In this document: piece by piece, positions 23,546 to 30,711 of the stretch | How the letters are laid out: each line of letters opens with the position of its first letter | Numbering within the stretch: the first letter of the stretch is position 1 | NCBI GenBank assembly: GCA_002687825.1 | Contig: NZBI01000012.1 | Coordinates: 1-37,622 of the forward strand | Origin: Nanobdellota archaeon | GTDB lineage: Archaea; Nanobdellota; Nanobdellia; SCGC-AAA011-G17; ARS1403 | DNA length: 37,622 bases | Reading direction: 5' to 3' | The notes under the pieces: model-generated | Seen by the model: only the letters and a program-made list of their open reading frames with translations | Told to the model about the DNA's origin: nothing | Database searches by the model: none | Made by a program: the position numbers and the translations under genes

Positions 23546-23851
23546 ATGAAAAAACTAGATTTAAAGAAAAAATTACTAGGTAAAAAGTTCTTAATTTATA
23601 TCTTAATAACAGTTATTGCTATTGTAGTTTGGGCAACATTATTTAATTTAATAAAATGGCTAGCAGTTATTTATTTCGCTTTTAGATTTGTTAAATTAGC
23701 CTTAAGAGGTTTTTCTTGTCCAACTTGCTGGTTCCACACAATCATAGCAGCTTTAGTAGTAATCTTAACATACATAGTCTCTTCAAAATTATTCATAGTG
23801 TTTTTTGTAATCTTTATTTGGGCAGATTTCTTCTTTGGAGAGAAAAATTAA
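23546..23851 (+). CDS. Small hydrophobic membrane protein
   Basis: The 101-residue protein has a basic N-terminus (KKLDLKKKLLGKK) and three or four hydrophobic segments. A CPTC motif lies at about 58-61 in the loop before the third. The CxxC could bind metal or form a disulfide. It starts 5 nt after the rpoD continuation and is an insertion in the usual rpoD-L18e order. No family recognised. Confidence 0.65.
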   Translation: MKKLDLKKKLLGKKFLIYILITVIAIVVWATLFNLIKWLAVIYFAFRFVKLALRGFSCPTCWFHTIIAALVVILTYIVSSKLFIVFFVIFIWADFFFGEKN

Positions 23852-23866
23852 TAATCGCTATACAAA

Positions 23867-24073
23867 ATGCAACCAAGATTAAATAGGAATTATTATCAAT
23901 ATGGAGAATACACAGCAATTTTCCTCGCAGGGATGGTCACAGGATGTTTAATCCTAGCCACGACTTTTGCCGCACTCGATAGTTATTCGGGAAAAAAGGA
24001 ACCATTACCTCACATAAAAGAAAATCCTCTAGAAACAGAAGTAAAAAATACAGAACTGACATCACATTTCTAA
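23867..24073 (+). CDS. Single-span membrane protein, 68 residues
   Basis: This short protein has one hydrophobic segment (about 16-37, TAIFLAGMVTGCLILATTFAAL) and polar ends. It lies 15 nt after the previous membrane protein and probably shares its transcript. Codon use is slightly less AT-rich than its neighbours near the middle. Function unknown. Confidence 0.5.
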   Translation: MQPRLNRNYYQYGEYTAIFLAGMVTGCLILATTFAALDSYSGKKEPLPHIKENPLETEVKNTELTSHF

Positions 24074-24079
24074 AACATA

Positions 24080-24092
24080 ACCTTTAAAAACA
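24080..24092 (+). promoter_or_regulatory. TATA-like element of the L18e transcript
   Basis: ACCTTTAAAAACA would place transcription start near 24110-24118, about 95 nt ahead of the L18e start codon. That is far longer than the leaderless norm in this window. Confidence 0.45.
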
Positions 24093-24110
24093 CAAAATTT
24101 AAACAAAATT

Positions 24111-24209
24111 ATAACTCTGCAAGCTAACGCGAACAGTAGAGGTTAAAGATACTTCTACTAAGGAGAAAGGATTAAGTTTTTTGGTGAAGCTTTTTCCTAA
24201 AAAGATTCG
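24111..24209 (+). promoter_or_regulatory. Structured 5' leader of the L18e-L13-S9 cluster
   Basis: A 9-bp hairpin, AGTAGAGGT (24135-24143) with ACTTCTACT (24151-24159, one G-U) and a 7-nt loop, is preceded by a locally GC-richer stretch. A second hairpin CTTTTT (24190-24195)/AAAAAG (24199-24204) sits between a Shine-Dalgarno-like GGTGA (24183-24187) and the ATG at 24210. Folding of the second hairpin would cut the effective SD-to-start distance to about 7 nt. It looks like a control element for ribosomal protein synthesis, but no known leader motif was recognised. Confidence 0.5.
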
Positions 24210-24572
24210 ATGGTAAAACGAACAGGACCTCAAACTTTAGTATTAAGAGATTTAATTAGAGAGTTAACTAGCATAGGTAAAAAAAACAAAGTTAAATTAT
24301 GGTTAAGAATAGCTAAAGATCTCTCAAGACCAACTAGAATTAGAAGGGCCGTTAATTTATATAAAATTGATAAACACACTAGGGAAGGAGAAACAGCTTT
24401 AGTTCCAGGAAAAGTTTTATCCGTAGGAGACTTAACTAAAAACTTAACAATCGCAGCTTACCAATTCTCAGATAAGGCAGAAGAAAAGATAAATAAAAAT
24501 GGTAAAGCAATCAAATTACAAGAATTACTTAAAAATAACCCAGAAGGAAAGAAAGTGAGGATTATAGGATGA
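24210..24572 (+). CDS. rpl18e: 50S ribosomal protein L18e (eL18)
   Basis: The 120-residue protein matches archaeal eL18 (uL15-related). KRTGPQTLVLRDLIREL is N-terminal, LSRPTRIRRAVNLYKID is central, and VPGKVLSVGDLTKNLTIAAYQFS is the core end. It binds 23S rRNA. Its TGA overlaps the start of a 61-residue ORF by 4 nt. It opens the L18e-L13-S9-rpoN cluster. Confidence 0.94.
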   Translation: MVKRTGPQTLVLRDLIRELTSIGKKNKVKLWLRIAKDLSRPTRIRRAVNLYKIDKHTREGETALVPGKVLSVGDLTKNLTIAAYQFSDKAEEKINKNGKAIKLQELLKNNPEGKKVRIIG

Positions 24573-24754
24573 GTCTAGAAAGAACCACTGAAGAAGTGAA
24601 TCTATTAAAATATAGATTCGCACCTGTAGCATATGAATTACCTAACCCAAAGGATCTAGCGGAAGGGGATTTTTTGTATGAAATTAGACAAGCTTCAAAG
24701 AGGTACTCAAGAGAACAAGCAACACCCCTGACAAGGAGAACAACTAACAAATGA
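24569..24754 (+). CDS. 61-residue protein coupled to L18e and L13
   Basis: I do not recognise this small basic protein. It contains LLKYRFAPVAYELPNPKDL and ends with an Arg/Thr-rich tail (ATPLTRRTTNK). It is joined by 4-nt ATGA overlaps to L18e upstream and to L13 downstream, strong evidence that it is translated. The position suggests a small ribosome-associated protein. It is not part of the usual archaeal gene order that I know. Confidence 0.6.
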   Translation: MSLERTTEEVNLLKYRFAPVAYELPNPKDLAEGDFLYEIRQASKRYSREQATPLTRRTTNK

Positions 24755-25170
24755 TTATCAACGGAGAAAATTTAATTTTAGGAAGGCTAGCAACTTTAGT
24801 AGCTAAACAAGCTTTACTAGGGGAAAAAGTAGAAATAATCAATGCTGAAAAAATAGTTATTGTAGGAAAAAGAGATAACATAGTAGCTAACTACAAACAA
24901 AAATTCAATAGAAAAACTCCAAGAAAAGGTCCTTTCATTCCAAGAATGCCAGACAGATTAGTAAGAAGAATGATCAGAGGAATGTTACCTTATAAAAAAG
25001 AAAGGGGATCAGAAGCATTCAAAAGAATAATGTGCCACATAGGTACTCCAGATAACTTTAAAAGTGAAGAAATAACAACCTTAGATAACATTAATGTTTT
25101 AAAATCAAACAATATTAATTATATAACAATAAAAGAATTGTGTAAATTACTAGGAAATACAAATGCCTAA
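24751..25170 (+). CDS. rpl13: 50S ribosomal protein L13 (uL13)
   Basis: The 139-residue protein is archaeal uL13. IINGENLILGRLATLVAKQAL is N-terminal, followed by EIINAEKIVIVG, then GPFIPRMPDRLVRRMIRGMLPYK and the motif region RGSEAFKRIMCHIGTP. It is an early large-subunit assembly protein. Its end overlaps the S9 start by 8 nt. Confidence 0.95.
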   Translation: MIINGENLILGRLATLVAKQALLGEKVEIINAEKIVIVGKRDNIVANYKQKFNRKTPRKGPFIPRMPDRLVRRMIRGMLPYKKERGSEAFKRIMCHIGTPDNFKSEEITTLDNINVLKSNNINYITIKELCKLLGNTNA

Positions 25171-25567
25171 AGTGGTACATATTGCAGGAAAGAGAAAAAG
25201 GTCAATAGCTAGAGCTACATTAAAAGAAGGAACTGGAATTATTAGAGTTAACAAATTATTATTAGATCATTATGGAAACAAATTAGCAAGAATGAAAATC
25301 CTAGAACCTTTAGAAATAGCAAAAGAATTTGCTGAAAAGGTAAATATTAATATTAACGTTAAAGGTGGAGGCTGGCAATCTCAAGCAGAAGCTTCAAGAT
25401 TAGCTATCGCAAAAGCTTTAGTTGAGTACACAAGGGGAGATAAATTAAAGAAAATGTTCCTAGAATATGATAGACACCTTTTGGTTGCAGACACGAGAAG
25501 AAATGAACCGTGTAAGCCGAACGATTCCGGAAAACCTAGAAGTAAGAGGCAAAAATCGTATCGCTGA
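25163..25567 (+). CDS. rps9: 30S ribosomal protein S9 (uS9)
   Basis: The 134-residue protein is uS9. HIAGKRKRSIARATLKEG is N-terminal, then VNINVKGGGWQSQAEASRLAIAKAL. The extended C-terminal tail RRNEPCKPNDSGKPRSKRQKSYR ends in the nearly invariant K-S-Y-R, which contacts P-site tRNA. The stop is UGA, so UGA is a true terminator in this genome. rpoN normally follows closely, but here a LAGLIDADG ORF intervenes. Confidence 0.96.
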   Translation: MPKVVHIAGKRKRSIARATLKEGTGIIRVNKLLLDHYGNKLARMKILEPLEIAKEFAEKVNININVKGGGWQSQAEASRLAIAKALVEYTRGDKLKKMFLEYDRHLLVADTRRNEPCKPNDSGKPRSKRQKSYR

Positions 25568-25620
25568 TACCAGAATAATTGAACCTTTTAAACCATTATA
25601 TTTGATTTTTAAGCCATAAG

Positions 25621-25630
25621 ATATATAAAT
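25621..25630 (+). promoter_or_regulatory. TATA box of the second LAGLIDADG gene
   Basis: ATATATAAAT lies about 24 nt before the ATG at 25652, so the inserted gene has its own promoter. Confidence 0.55.
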
Positions 25631-25651
25631 AATAAAGTATTTAATAATCCT

Positions 25652-27136
25652 ATGAAATTAAATTTAGATTTATTAGATTTTATCCCCCACAAAATTTTTT
25701 CCGGCAAAAAGAACATTCTTAGAAAATTACATAAAGATTATGATGAAAAATTTATCGGGTTATATTATACAACTAAGGGATATAATAATTCTATAAGAGA
25801 GCATAACATAGCAATACCTAGATTTATCTCAAAATCAGAAAGAACATTTGAAGTTTTAGGATTATTGCAAGCAGAGATGGGTAAAACCCAAAATGGTACC
25901 TTATCTTTTGCAAACAACCAACCAAAAATAGTAAACAATGTTTTAAATTGGTTCAAGAAAGAACTAGATTTGAAAGAAGACACTTGGAGGTGGAGTATTA
26001 AACTAAATCTAAATGAACCAATAGATAAAAATTATAAAAAGGAAATCGAAAGCAAAGTAATAAAATATTGGGTTGAAAAAACAAAAATCTCTTTTAATCA
26101 AGCTTATCCAAAAAGAGTTACTTATATAAAAAATACAAATAATAAAAAACTAAAATTCTTTGATAAAGGATCAGTGGTTTTGGAGTATAGAAATAATTTA
26201 TTTAGTCAAATAATAAAAACCTTTGTGAGAAAAATAACTTATGAAGAAATACTGAAATCAGAGCTCAACATCATAAAAAGTTACATGAAAGGAATTTTTG
26301 CGGGAGAGAGCTGTATAGAAGACAGAAAAAAAAGCGGTCACTATAGAATACACTTAACAGCAAACAAATTAGAAGAGAGAAAATTATACCAAAAATGTTT
26401 GGAGAAATTAAACATAAAGGCACGAGAATATGATAACTACAAAGATGTGATTATTTCAGAGAAGGAGAATCACTTAAAATTATTAAAACTACGATTGATG
26501 ACGCTAAACCCAAAAAAATATAGCAAGTTTCTCAACATGATAAGTAGATACAAAGAGTTTCCAGAGTTAAAGGAATATAGAAAACAATTTAAAAATGAAA
26601 TTTGGAACAAAATCCCCAAAGAAAAGGTCAACAAAATCATGGAATTATACAAATTAGGCACAACAAGGACCACAGAGATAGCAAAGATATTAGAAATAAG
26701 TAAAATAAAAGTTAATAGAGTTTTAAAAGAAAACAACTTAGGAAAGAGAAGAGTTAAGGACTATCCAGAGTCTCTAAAAAAGAAAATAGTAAAATATGCT
26801 AAGAAAAATCCAAAAATATCACAAAGAGAAATTACAGAAAAATTTAATATTAGCGAGCAAGCAGTAAGAAGAGCACTTCAAAAGTATGGTTTCAAAAAAA
26901 CAGCAAAAGATAGAATAAAAACATCAATAGAAAAAATTAATAAAATTCTTAAATTATATAGGGAAAATCCCAAAATAAAATTTAAAGAAGTCATAGAGAA
27001 AGTTAAAATTAGTGATACAGCTTTAGTGAATATAAGAAGAATATATGGAATCCATAGACTGGGACATTATTACGTTGTAGGAAATAACCCTAAAGGTAAA
27101 AACCAATACAGTAAACCTTTTAAACAGGAAAAATAG
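25652..27136 (+). CDS. LAGLIDADG-type protein with C-terminal HTH repeats
   Basis: This 494-residue protein has two LAGLIDADG-like helices: VLGLLQAEMG (about 68-77) and MKGIFAGESC (about 212-221). Both end in Glu rather than Asp at the metal site, which many active members also use. Residues about 325-480 hold three helix-turn-helix-like units. The first has TTEIAKILEISKIKVNRVLK, the second SQREITEKFNISEQAVRRAL, and the third FKEVIEKVKISDTALVNIR. It has its own TATA box and lies between S9 and rpoN, splitting that cluster. A mobile DNA endonuclease is likely; a regulator descended from one (as WhiA is) is the alternative. Confidence 0.78.
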   Translation: MKLNLDLLDFIPHKIFSGKKNILRKLHKDYDEKFIGLYYTTKGYNNSIREHNIAIPRFISKSERTFEVLGLLQAEMGKTQNGTLSFANNQPKIVNNVLNWFKKELDLKEDTWRWSIKLNLNEPIDKNYKKEIESKVIKYWVEKTKISFNQAYPKRVTYIKNTNNKKLKFFDKGSVVLEYRNNLFSQIIKTFVRKITYEEILKSELNIIKSYMKGIFAGESCIEDRKKSGHYRIHLTANKLEERKLYQKCLEKLNIKAREYDNYKDVIISEKENHLKLLKLRLMTLNPKKYSKFLNMISRYKEFPELKEYRKQFKNEIWNKIPKEKVNKIMELYKLGTTRTTEIAKILEISKIKVNRVLKENNLGKRRVKDYPESLKKKIVKYAKKNPKISQREITEKFNISEQAVRRALQKYGFKKTAKDRIKTSIEKINKILKLYRENPKIKFKEVIEKVKISDTALVNIRRIYGIHRLGHYYVVGNNPKGKNQYSKPFKQEK

Positions 27137-27188
27137 GAACTTAATTTATGAAAGGTATAAAAGAACTTCAAAGGGGACAGGGATAAGT

Positions 27189-27386
27189 ATGATCATAGCA
27201 ATGCGCTGTTTCAGCTGCGGAAAACCAGTATCTCATCTTCATGAAAAATACCTTAAAGAACTAGAAAAAGGTAAAAAACCTAAGGAAGTTATGGACAAAC
27301 TAGGTTTAGAAAGATACTGCTGCAGAGCTTTATTCTTAGGACATGTAGAATTATTAGATACAGTAGCTAGATTTAAACGAAGTTAA
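27189..27386 (+). CDS. rpoN: RNA polymerase subunit Rpo10 (RpoN)
   Basis: The 65-residue protein matches archaeal Rpb10/RpoN. The zinc-binding pattern is MRCFSCGKP at the start and RYCCRALFLGHVEL later (C-x2-C ... C-C). LEKGKKPKEVMDKLGLERYC matches the family core. It helps join the Rpo3-Rpo11 platform to the large subunit. Cluster neighbour rpoK and enolase do not follow directly; S2 and enolase appear 7 kb further on. Confidence 0.94.
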   Translation: MIIAMRCFSCGKPVSHLHEKYLKELEKGKKPKEVMDKLGLERYCCRALFLGHVELLDTVARFKRS

Positions 27387-27399
27387 TCTTTTTCTCCCA

Positions 27400-27687
27400 C
27401 TAATTGAGCAACCAATCCAACGTAATGGCTATGATTAGCATTATAGATTCATTATATGCGTTTAGATTCATCCCTCCTTCTGAAAAACTTTGGGTAAAAT
27501 TCCTTTCAGTTTCTTGATAACTATCTCTAGCTTCGGAAATTCTTTGTTGTAGAATCGCATTTTCATTAAATTCCATCAATGAGGAAACAGCCAAACTAAA
27601 ATCTACACTCTCTCCACTAGCTTCCATTTCAGCAATATGGCCACTAAGTGTAGCGTCAATTTCCTCCTGTGAAACAATATCTTCCAT
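27400..27687 (-). CDS. Hypothetical 95-residue helical protein
   Basis: No family recognised. The protein is acidic and helical with a final hydrophobic helix (ESIMLIIAITLDWLLN, about 80-95) that could anchor it to a membrane. The frame stays open upstream to an ATG at 27741. I choose the internal ATG at 27687 because CTTTATAAC read on the minus strand (27708-27716) lies 25 nt upstream of it. Confidence 0.5.
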   Translation of the reverse strand: MEDIVSQEEIDATLSGHIAEMEASGESVDFSLAVSSLMEFNENAILQQRISEARDSYQETERNFTQSFSEGGMNLNAYNESIMLIIAITLDWLLN

Positions 27688-27758
27688 AACCCTATATTTA
27701 TTACAAACTTTATAACTATTTCCATACTCTTTTAAACCCATTTTTTCTAAATTTCATT

Positions 27759-28445
27759 ATGAATATCCACAATAACATAGAAATGAGGGACTTATCCCTA
27801 GTATACAAAGATCATTTAATTATCTCAGATCTCCACATCGGATTAGAAGAAGCTCTAAACAAACAAGGAATTTTAATACCAAGATTTCAATTCGAAGAAA
27901 TAAAAACTAAATTAAAAAAAATTCTAACAAAGGAAATTAAAACTGTAGTAGTAAACGGAGATTTAAAACATGAATTCGGAACAATCTCGGAACAAGAATG
28001 GCGCCACACTTTAGAGGTTCTAGATTTATGCCTAGAAAACAATAGAAATGTAATTCTAGTAAAAGGAAACCACGATACAATTTTAGACCCAATAGCGGAA
28101 AAAAAGAACTTAGAAATTTTAGAAGAATATGTTGTAGATGATATTACAATTATTCATGGAAATAAATTAAAAGAAATTAAAACAAAAATAATAATCATAG
28201 GACACGAACATCCAGCAATCAGAGTCCAAGATAATATAAGAACAGAATCTTACAAATGTTTTTTAAAAGGAGATTACAAAGATAAAACTTTAATCATAAT
28301 ACCTTCTTTCAGTTTAGTTACTCAAGGAACAAACATTCTAACTGAAAAAGATCTAAGTCCTTTTTATGAATCAAGAGACAATTTCGAAGTTTTCATAGTT
28401 GGAGATAAAATTTACAGCTTCGGAAAAATAAAAGATTTAATTTAA
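27759..28445 (+). CDS. Calcineurin-like metallophosphoesterase (archaeal ICC type)
   Basis: This 228-residue protein has all five metal-site motifs of the fold: DLHIG (about 23-27), GDLKHE (about 68-73), GNHD (about 107-110), a weak central His region (IIHGNK) and GHEHP (about 147-151). It resembles the archaeal SbcD/ICC-like phosphoesterases found next to DNA repair genes. It probably hydrolyses phosphodiester bonds using two metal ions. A TATA-like CTTTTAAACC is about 26 nt upstream; it is divergent from the helical hypothetical gene. Confidence 0.85.
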   Translation: MNIHNNIEMRDLSLVYKDHLIISDLHIGLEEALNKQGILIPRFQFEEIKTKLKKILTKEIKTVVVNGDLKHEFGTISEQEWRHTLEVLDLCLENNRNVILVKGNHDTILDPIAEKKNLEILEEYVVDDITIIHGNKLKEIKTKIIIIGHEHPAIRVQDNIRTESYKCFLKGDYKDKTLIIIPSFSLVTQGTNILTEKDLSPFYESRDNFEVFIVGDKIYSFGKIKDLI

Positions 28446-28510
28446 CTATATACAATATATAGAACAAATATAAATAATTCTTTAATTTTATAATATCTGG
28501 GGGATTTTAA

Positions 28511-28648
28511 ATGGAAGAATTTACAATGGCTAGAGAGGAACACGACGAAAACATGTATCCAGATGAGATCATCGAAGAGGAGCTAGAGAACGATGAGATT
28601 TCCGTAGAAGAGGAAGGCTTTTGGAGAGGCTACAATTACGCATACTAA
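28511..28648 (+). CDS. Tiny acidic protein, 45 residues
   Basis: This short frame begins MEEFTMAREEH and ends EEEGFWRGYNYAY. It is nearly all Glu/Asp in the middle. It has a GGGGGA ribosome-binding-like element 9 nt before the ATG and an AT-rich promoter-like stretch at 28467-28478. The aromatic C-terminal tail after an acidic body is a distinctive pattern and suggests a real protein that docks onto a partner. Function unknown. Confidence 0.55.
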   Translation: MEEFTMAREEHDENMYPDEIIEEELENDEISVEEEGFWRGYNYAY

Positions 28649-28717
28649 AGAGGCATAACTAAAACTTCGAAGATTTTAATAGACAATTTTATATAATTCT
28701 AATCTATTATTCTTTAT

Positions 28718-29293
28718 ATGTATTTGAAAAGGGGCATCTTAGTTTTACTAGTATTAACTTTATTTACTCAAATTTCTATAGCTCAAGATAATTTAGAGTG
28801 TTCTTTCATAATAACCGCTTCCAATACAGATGAAGCATGTGATACAATCTGGGAAGGATATTTACAAATTCCTTTTGAAAACAATCAAAAAAGATTAAAT
28901 GCAGCAATCTCAGCAGTCGACTCATTACAAGAAGATCAAAATGGTTTTTTCTTCAAAGATCAAATAAAAGAATGCCTAAGAGAAGAAACTTCAGATATTA
29001 ACGCATTAATAAGCCAATTAAGAGAAGAAAATACAAGGGAAGTAAGGTATAAAGCATTAGAAGCATTATCAGAATATACCAACAACGAATTAGTTATAAG
29101 AGCATTAATTGATGTTTCAGAAAGGAATACAGACCGAGGAGTAAGAATAGAGGCTTTAGTTCAATTAACTCAAGTAGTTGATATAAATACAATAAATATT
29201 GGATTATTAAGGGAAGTGGAGGATACATTAAATGACCTAATGAGGGATGAAGATGAAGGGTATCCATTAGATCGTCAGCAGGAAATTCGTTAA
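28718..29293 (+). CDS. Secreted HEAT-repeat protein, N-terminal half of a frameshifted protease gene
   Basis: The 191-residue ORF starts with a signal peptide (about 1-22, ending ISIAQ). HEAT-like helical pairs follow: INALISQLREENTREVRYKAL, NELVIRALIDVSERNTDRGVR and so on. It ends at TAA 29291-29293. The next ORF in a different frame continues the repeat pattern (SLIALNTERGLNFVISP), so the two look like one broken gene. TATA TTTTATATAATT lies near 28687-28698. Confidence 0.7.
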   Translation: MYLKRGILVLLVLTLFTQISIAQDNLECSFIITASNTDEACDTIWEGYLQIPFENNQKRLNAAISAVDSLQEDQNGFFFKDQIKECLREETSDINALISQLREENTREVRYKALEALSEYTNNELVIRALIDVSERNTDRGVRIEALVQLTQVVDINTINIGLLREVEDTLNDLMRDEDEGYPLDRQQEIR

Positions 29294-29418
29294 TAGCTCT
29301 CAATACAGAAAGAGGATTAAATTTTGTAATATCCCCAATTAGGAATAGAAGGCAGAGCGCAAGTTTAAGAGCAAATTTTGTTTTATTTTTAGGAAAAAGT
29401 AGATTTTATGATATAGCA

Positions 29419-30678
29419 GTGCCAGAGTTAATTGCTTTATCTAGATTAACTGATGTAGATACAGCCTCTTTCTTAAGAAAGACATTTATGGGATGGACCG
29501 TTGGGGATGATTGGTTTGCTAAAAGAGAAATTAGAAAGTCCGCAATAAGTTCATTAGGAACAATAATGTCAAATTTACGAAACGAAAATACAGAAAATTC
29601 AGATGAACTAATCGAGGACATAATTACTGCATTGTTAGACAACATAGATTACAACTTAGATTATTATCTTACTAAACGTGAAGAAGAACAAACTATTACT
29701 TTGCTACTTAGAAACATAGATATTGACACGAGAATCGAAGAGGAATTTGACAATTTAATTTTTAAAATTCCATTAACACCAAGTGTAGTATTAGATTCCA
29801 TGTTAGAAGCAGTTCCCCTATTTAGACAGGTATATAGTTTATTGGAATTAGAAGAATTGCCTATTTACGAACAAAATTCTATGTCTTTCGCTGTTTATAG
29901 ATACTTATTAGAAAATCATGGGGAGACTCCTACTGATTCACAAATATTGTCGGCAATAATTTTTATTAGAGAAAAAAGAGTCTTATTCGAAAACAGAGTA
30001 ATTTTAGGACCAGATAAGTATTTTATTCATTTTACTCATGAAGAAGAAAGGTTTTCAAATACAAATATGGAAGAATTTGCAAGAAACAGAGGTGTTACTA
30101 ATATAGCCCATAGTAATCTTAAGGGCACATCCTCTAAAAATATAATAAGAGAATTAATAAAAAATAGTACAGGACCAACCGTAATTTGGTTTGATGGACA
30201 TGGAGGAAAAAGATCAATAGGTTTGGGTAATTCTGGAGCTGTAATAGAAGAACAAACTGAAATTAAAACAAATTCTATATTCCATACAGAGATAAACGAT
30301 GATTTGCGTGATAGAGGAAACCTAGGTGAAGTTATATTAATTTTTGATTCCTGTTTCAGTTATAATTTTGCCGAAAATGTATTAGAAGATTTAGCGGGCA
30401 TCTCTCTGCCAACTATAATTACAGCAACAAACAAAGGACAATATGGATACGGAAGCAATTTCTTAGATTCTTTAATTTCTTTAAATCTACAAAAAGGAGA
30501 ACCTCTATTAGGTAGACACATATACGAATCAGAAGAATTTTCTAGCTCTAGCCAAGATAGTGCAGTATTCTTCTCAGATTTTGGAGACTACAATGAAATT
30601 GCTTTAAACAACATCAATCATGAAGGTTGTATGGTTTGTGAGGGGGATTCTTGTCCAGTAAATTTAGAGACATCTTAA
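29419..30678 (+). CDS. Caspase-like (clan CD) protease domain, C-terminal half of a frameshifted gene
   Basis: 419 residues from a GTG; the frame is open back to 29257. The first half continues HEAT-like helices. The second half is clan-CD-like: a strand ends VIWFDGHGG with His at 261, and another ends ILIFDSCFS with Cys at 312, giving the His/Cys dyad of caspase- and gingipain-type peptidases. Both catalytic residues are intact. A -1 shift (or +2) between 29257 and 29290 would join it to the upstream signal-peptide ORF. Cys near the C-terminus (CMVCEGDSC) may bind metal or form disulfides. It would act outside the cell. Confidence 0.72.
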   Translation: MPELIALSRLTDVDTASFLRKTFMGWTVGDDWFAKREIRKSAISSLGTIMSNLRNENTENSDELIEDIITALLDNIDYNLDYYLTKREEEQTITLLLRNIDIDTRIEEEFDNLIFKIPLTPSVVLDSMLEAVPLFRQVYSLLELEELPIYEQNSMSFAVYRYLLENHGETPTDSQILSAIIFIREKRVLFENRVILGPDKYFIHFTHEEERFSNTNMEEFARNRGVTNIAHSNLKGTSSKNIIRELIKNSTGPTVIWFDGHGGKRSIGLGNSGAVIEEQTEIKTNSIFHTEINDDLRDRGNLGEVILIFDSCFSYNFAENVLEDLAGISLPTIITATNKGQYGYGSNFLDSLISLNLQKGEPLLGRHIYESEEFSSSSQDSAVFFSDFGDYNEIALNNINHEGCMVCEGDSCPVNLETS

Positions 30679-30711
30679 ACCTAATCTTTAAATAAAATAA
30701 AATCCTTTAAA

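Noticed and set aside
24121-24209. Leader of L18e as another intron-containing tRNA
   Set aside because: No acceptor stem, T loop (TTCAAAT-like) or anticodon arm could be assembled from it.
25582-27125. 12-bp direct repeat AACCTTTTAAAC (25582-25593 and 27114-27125) around the second LAGLIDADG gene, as a target-site duplication
   Set aside because: Similar CTTTTAAAC strings occur at many promoters in this AT-rich sequence, and the right copy lies inside the coding frame, so it is probably chance.
29257-29293. Programmed -1 frameshift in the protease gene
   Set aside because: No X-XXY-YYZ slippery heptamer was found in the overlap window; a mutation or assembly indel is simpler.
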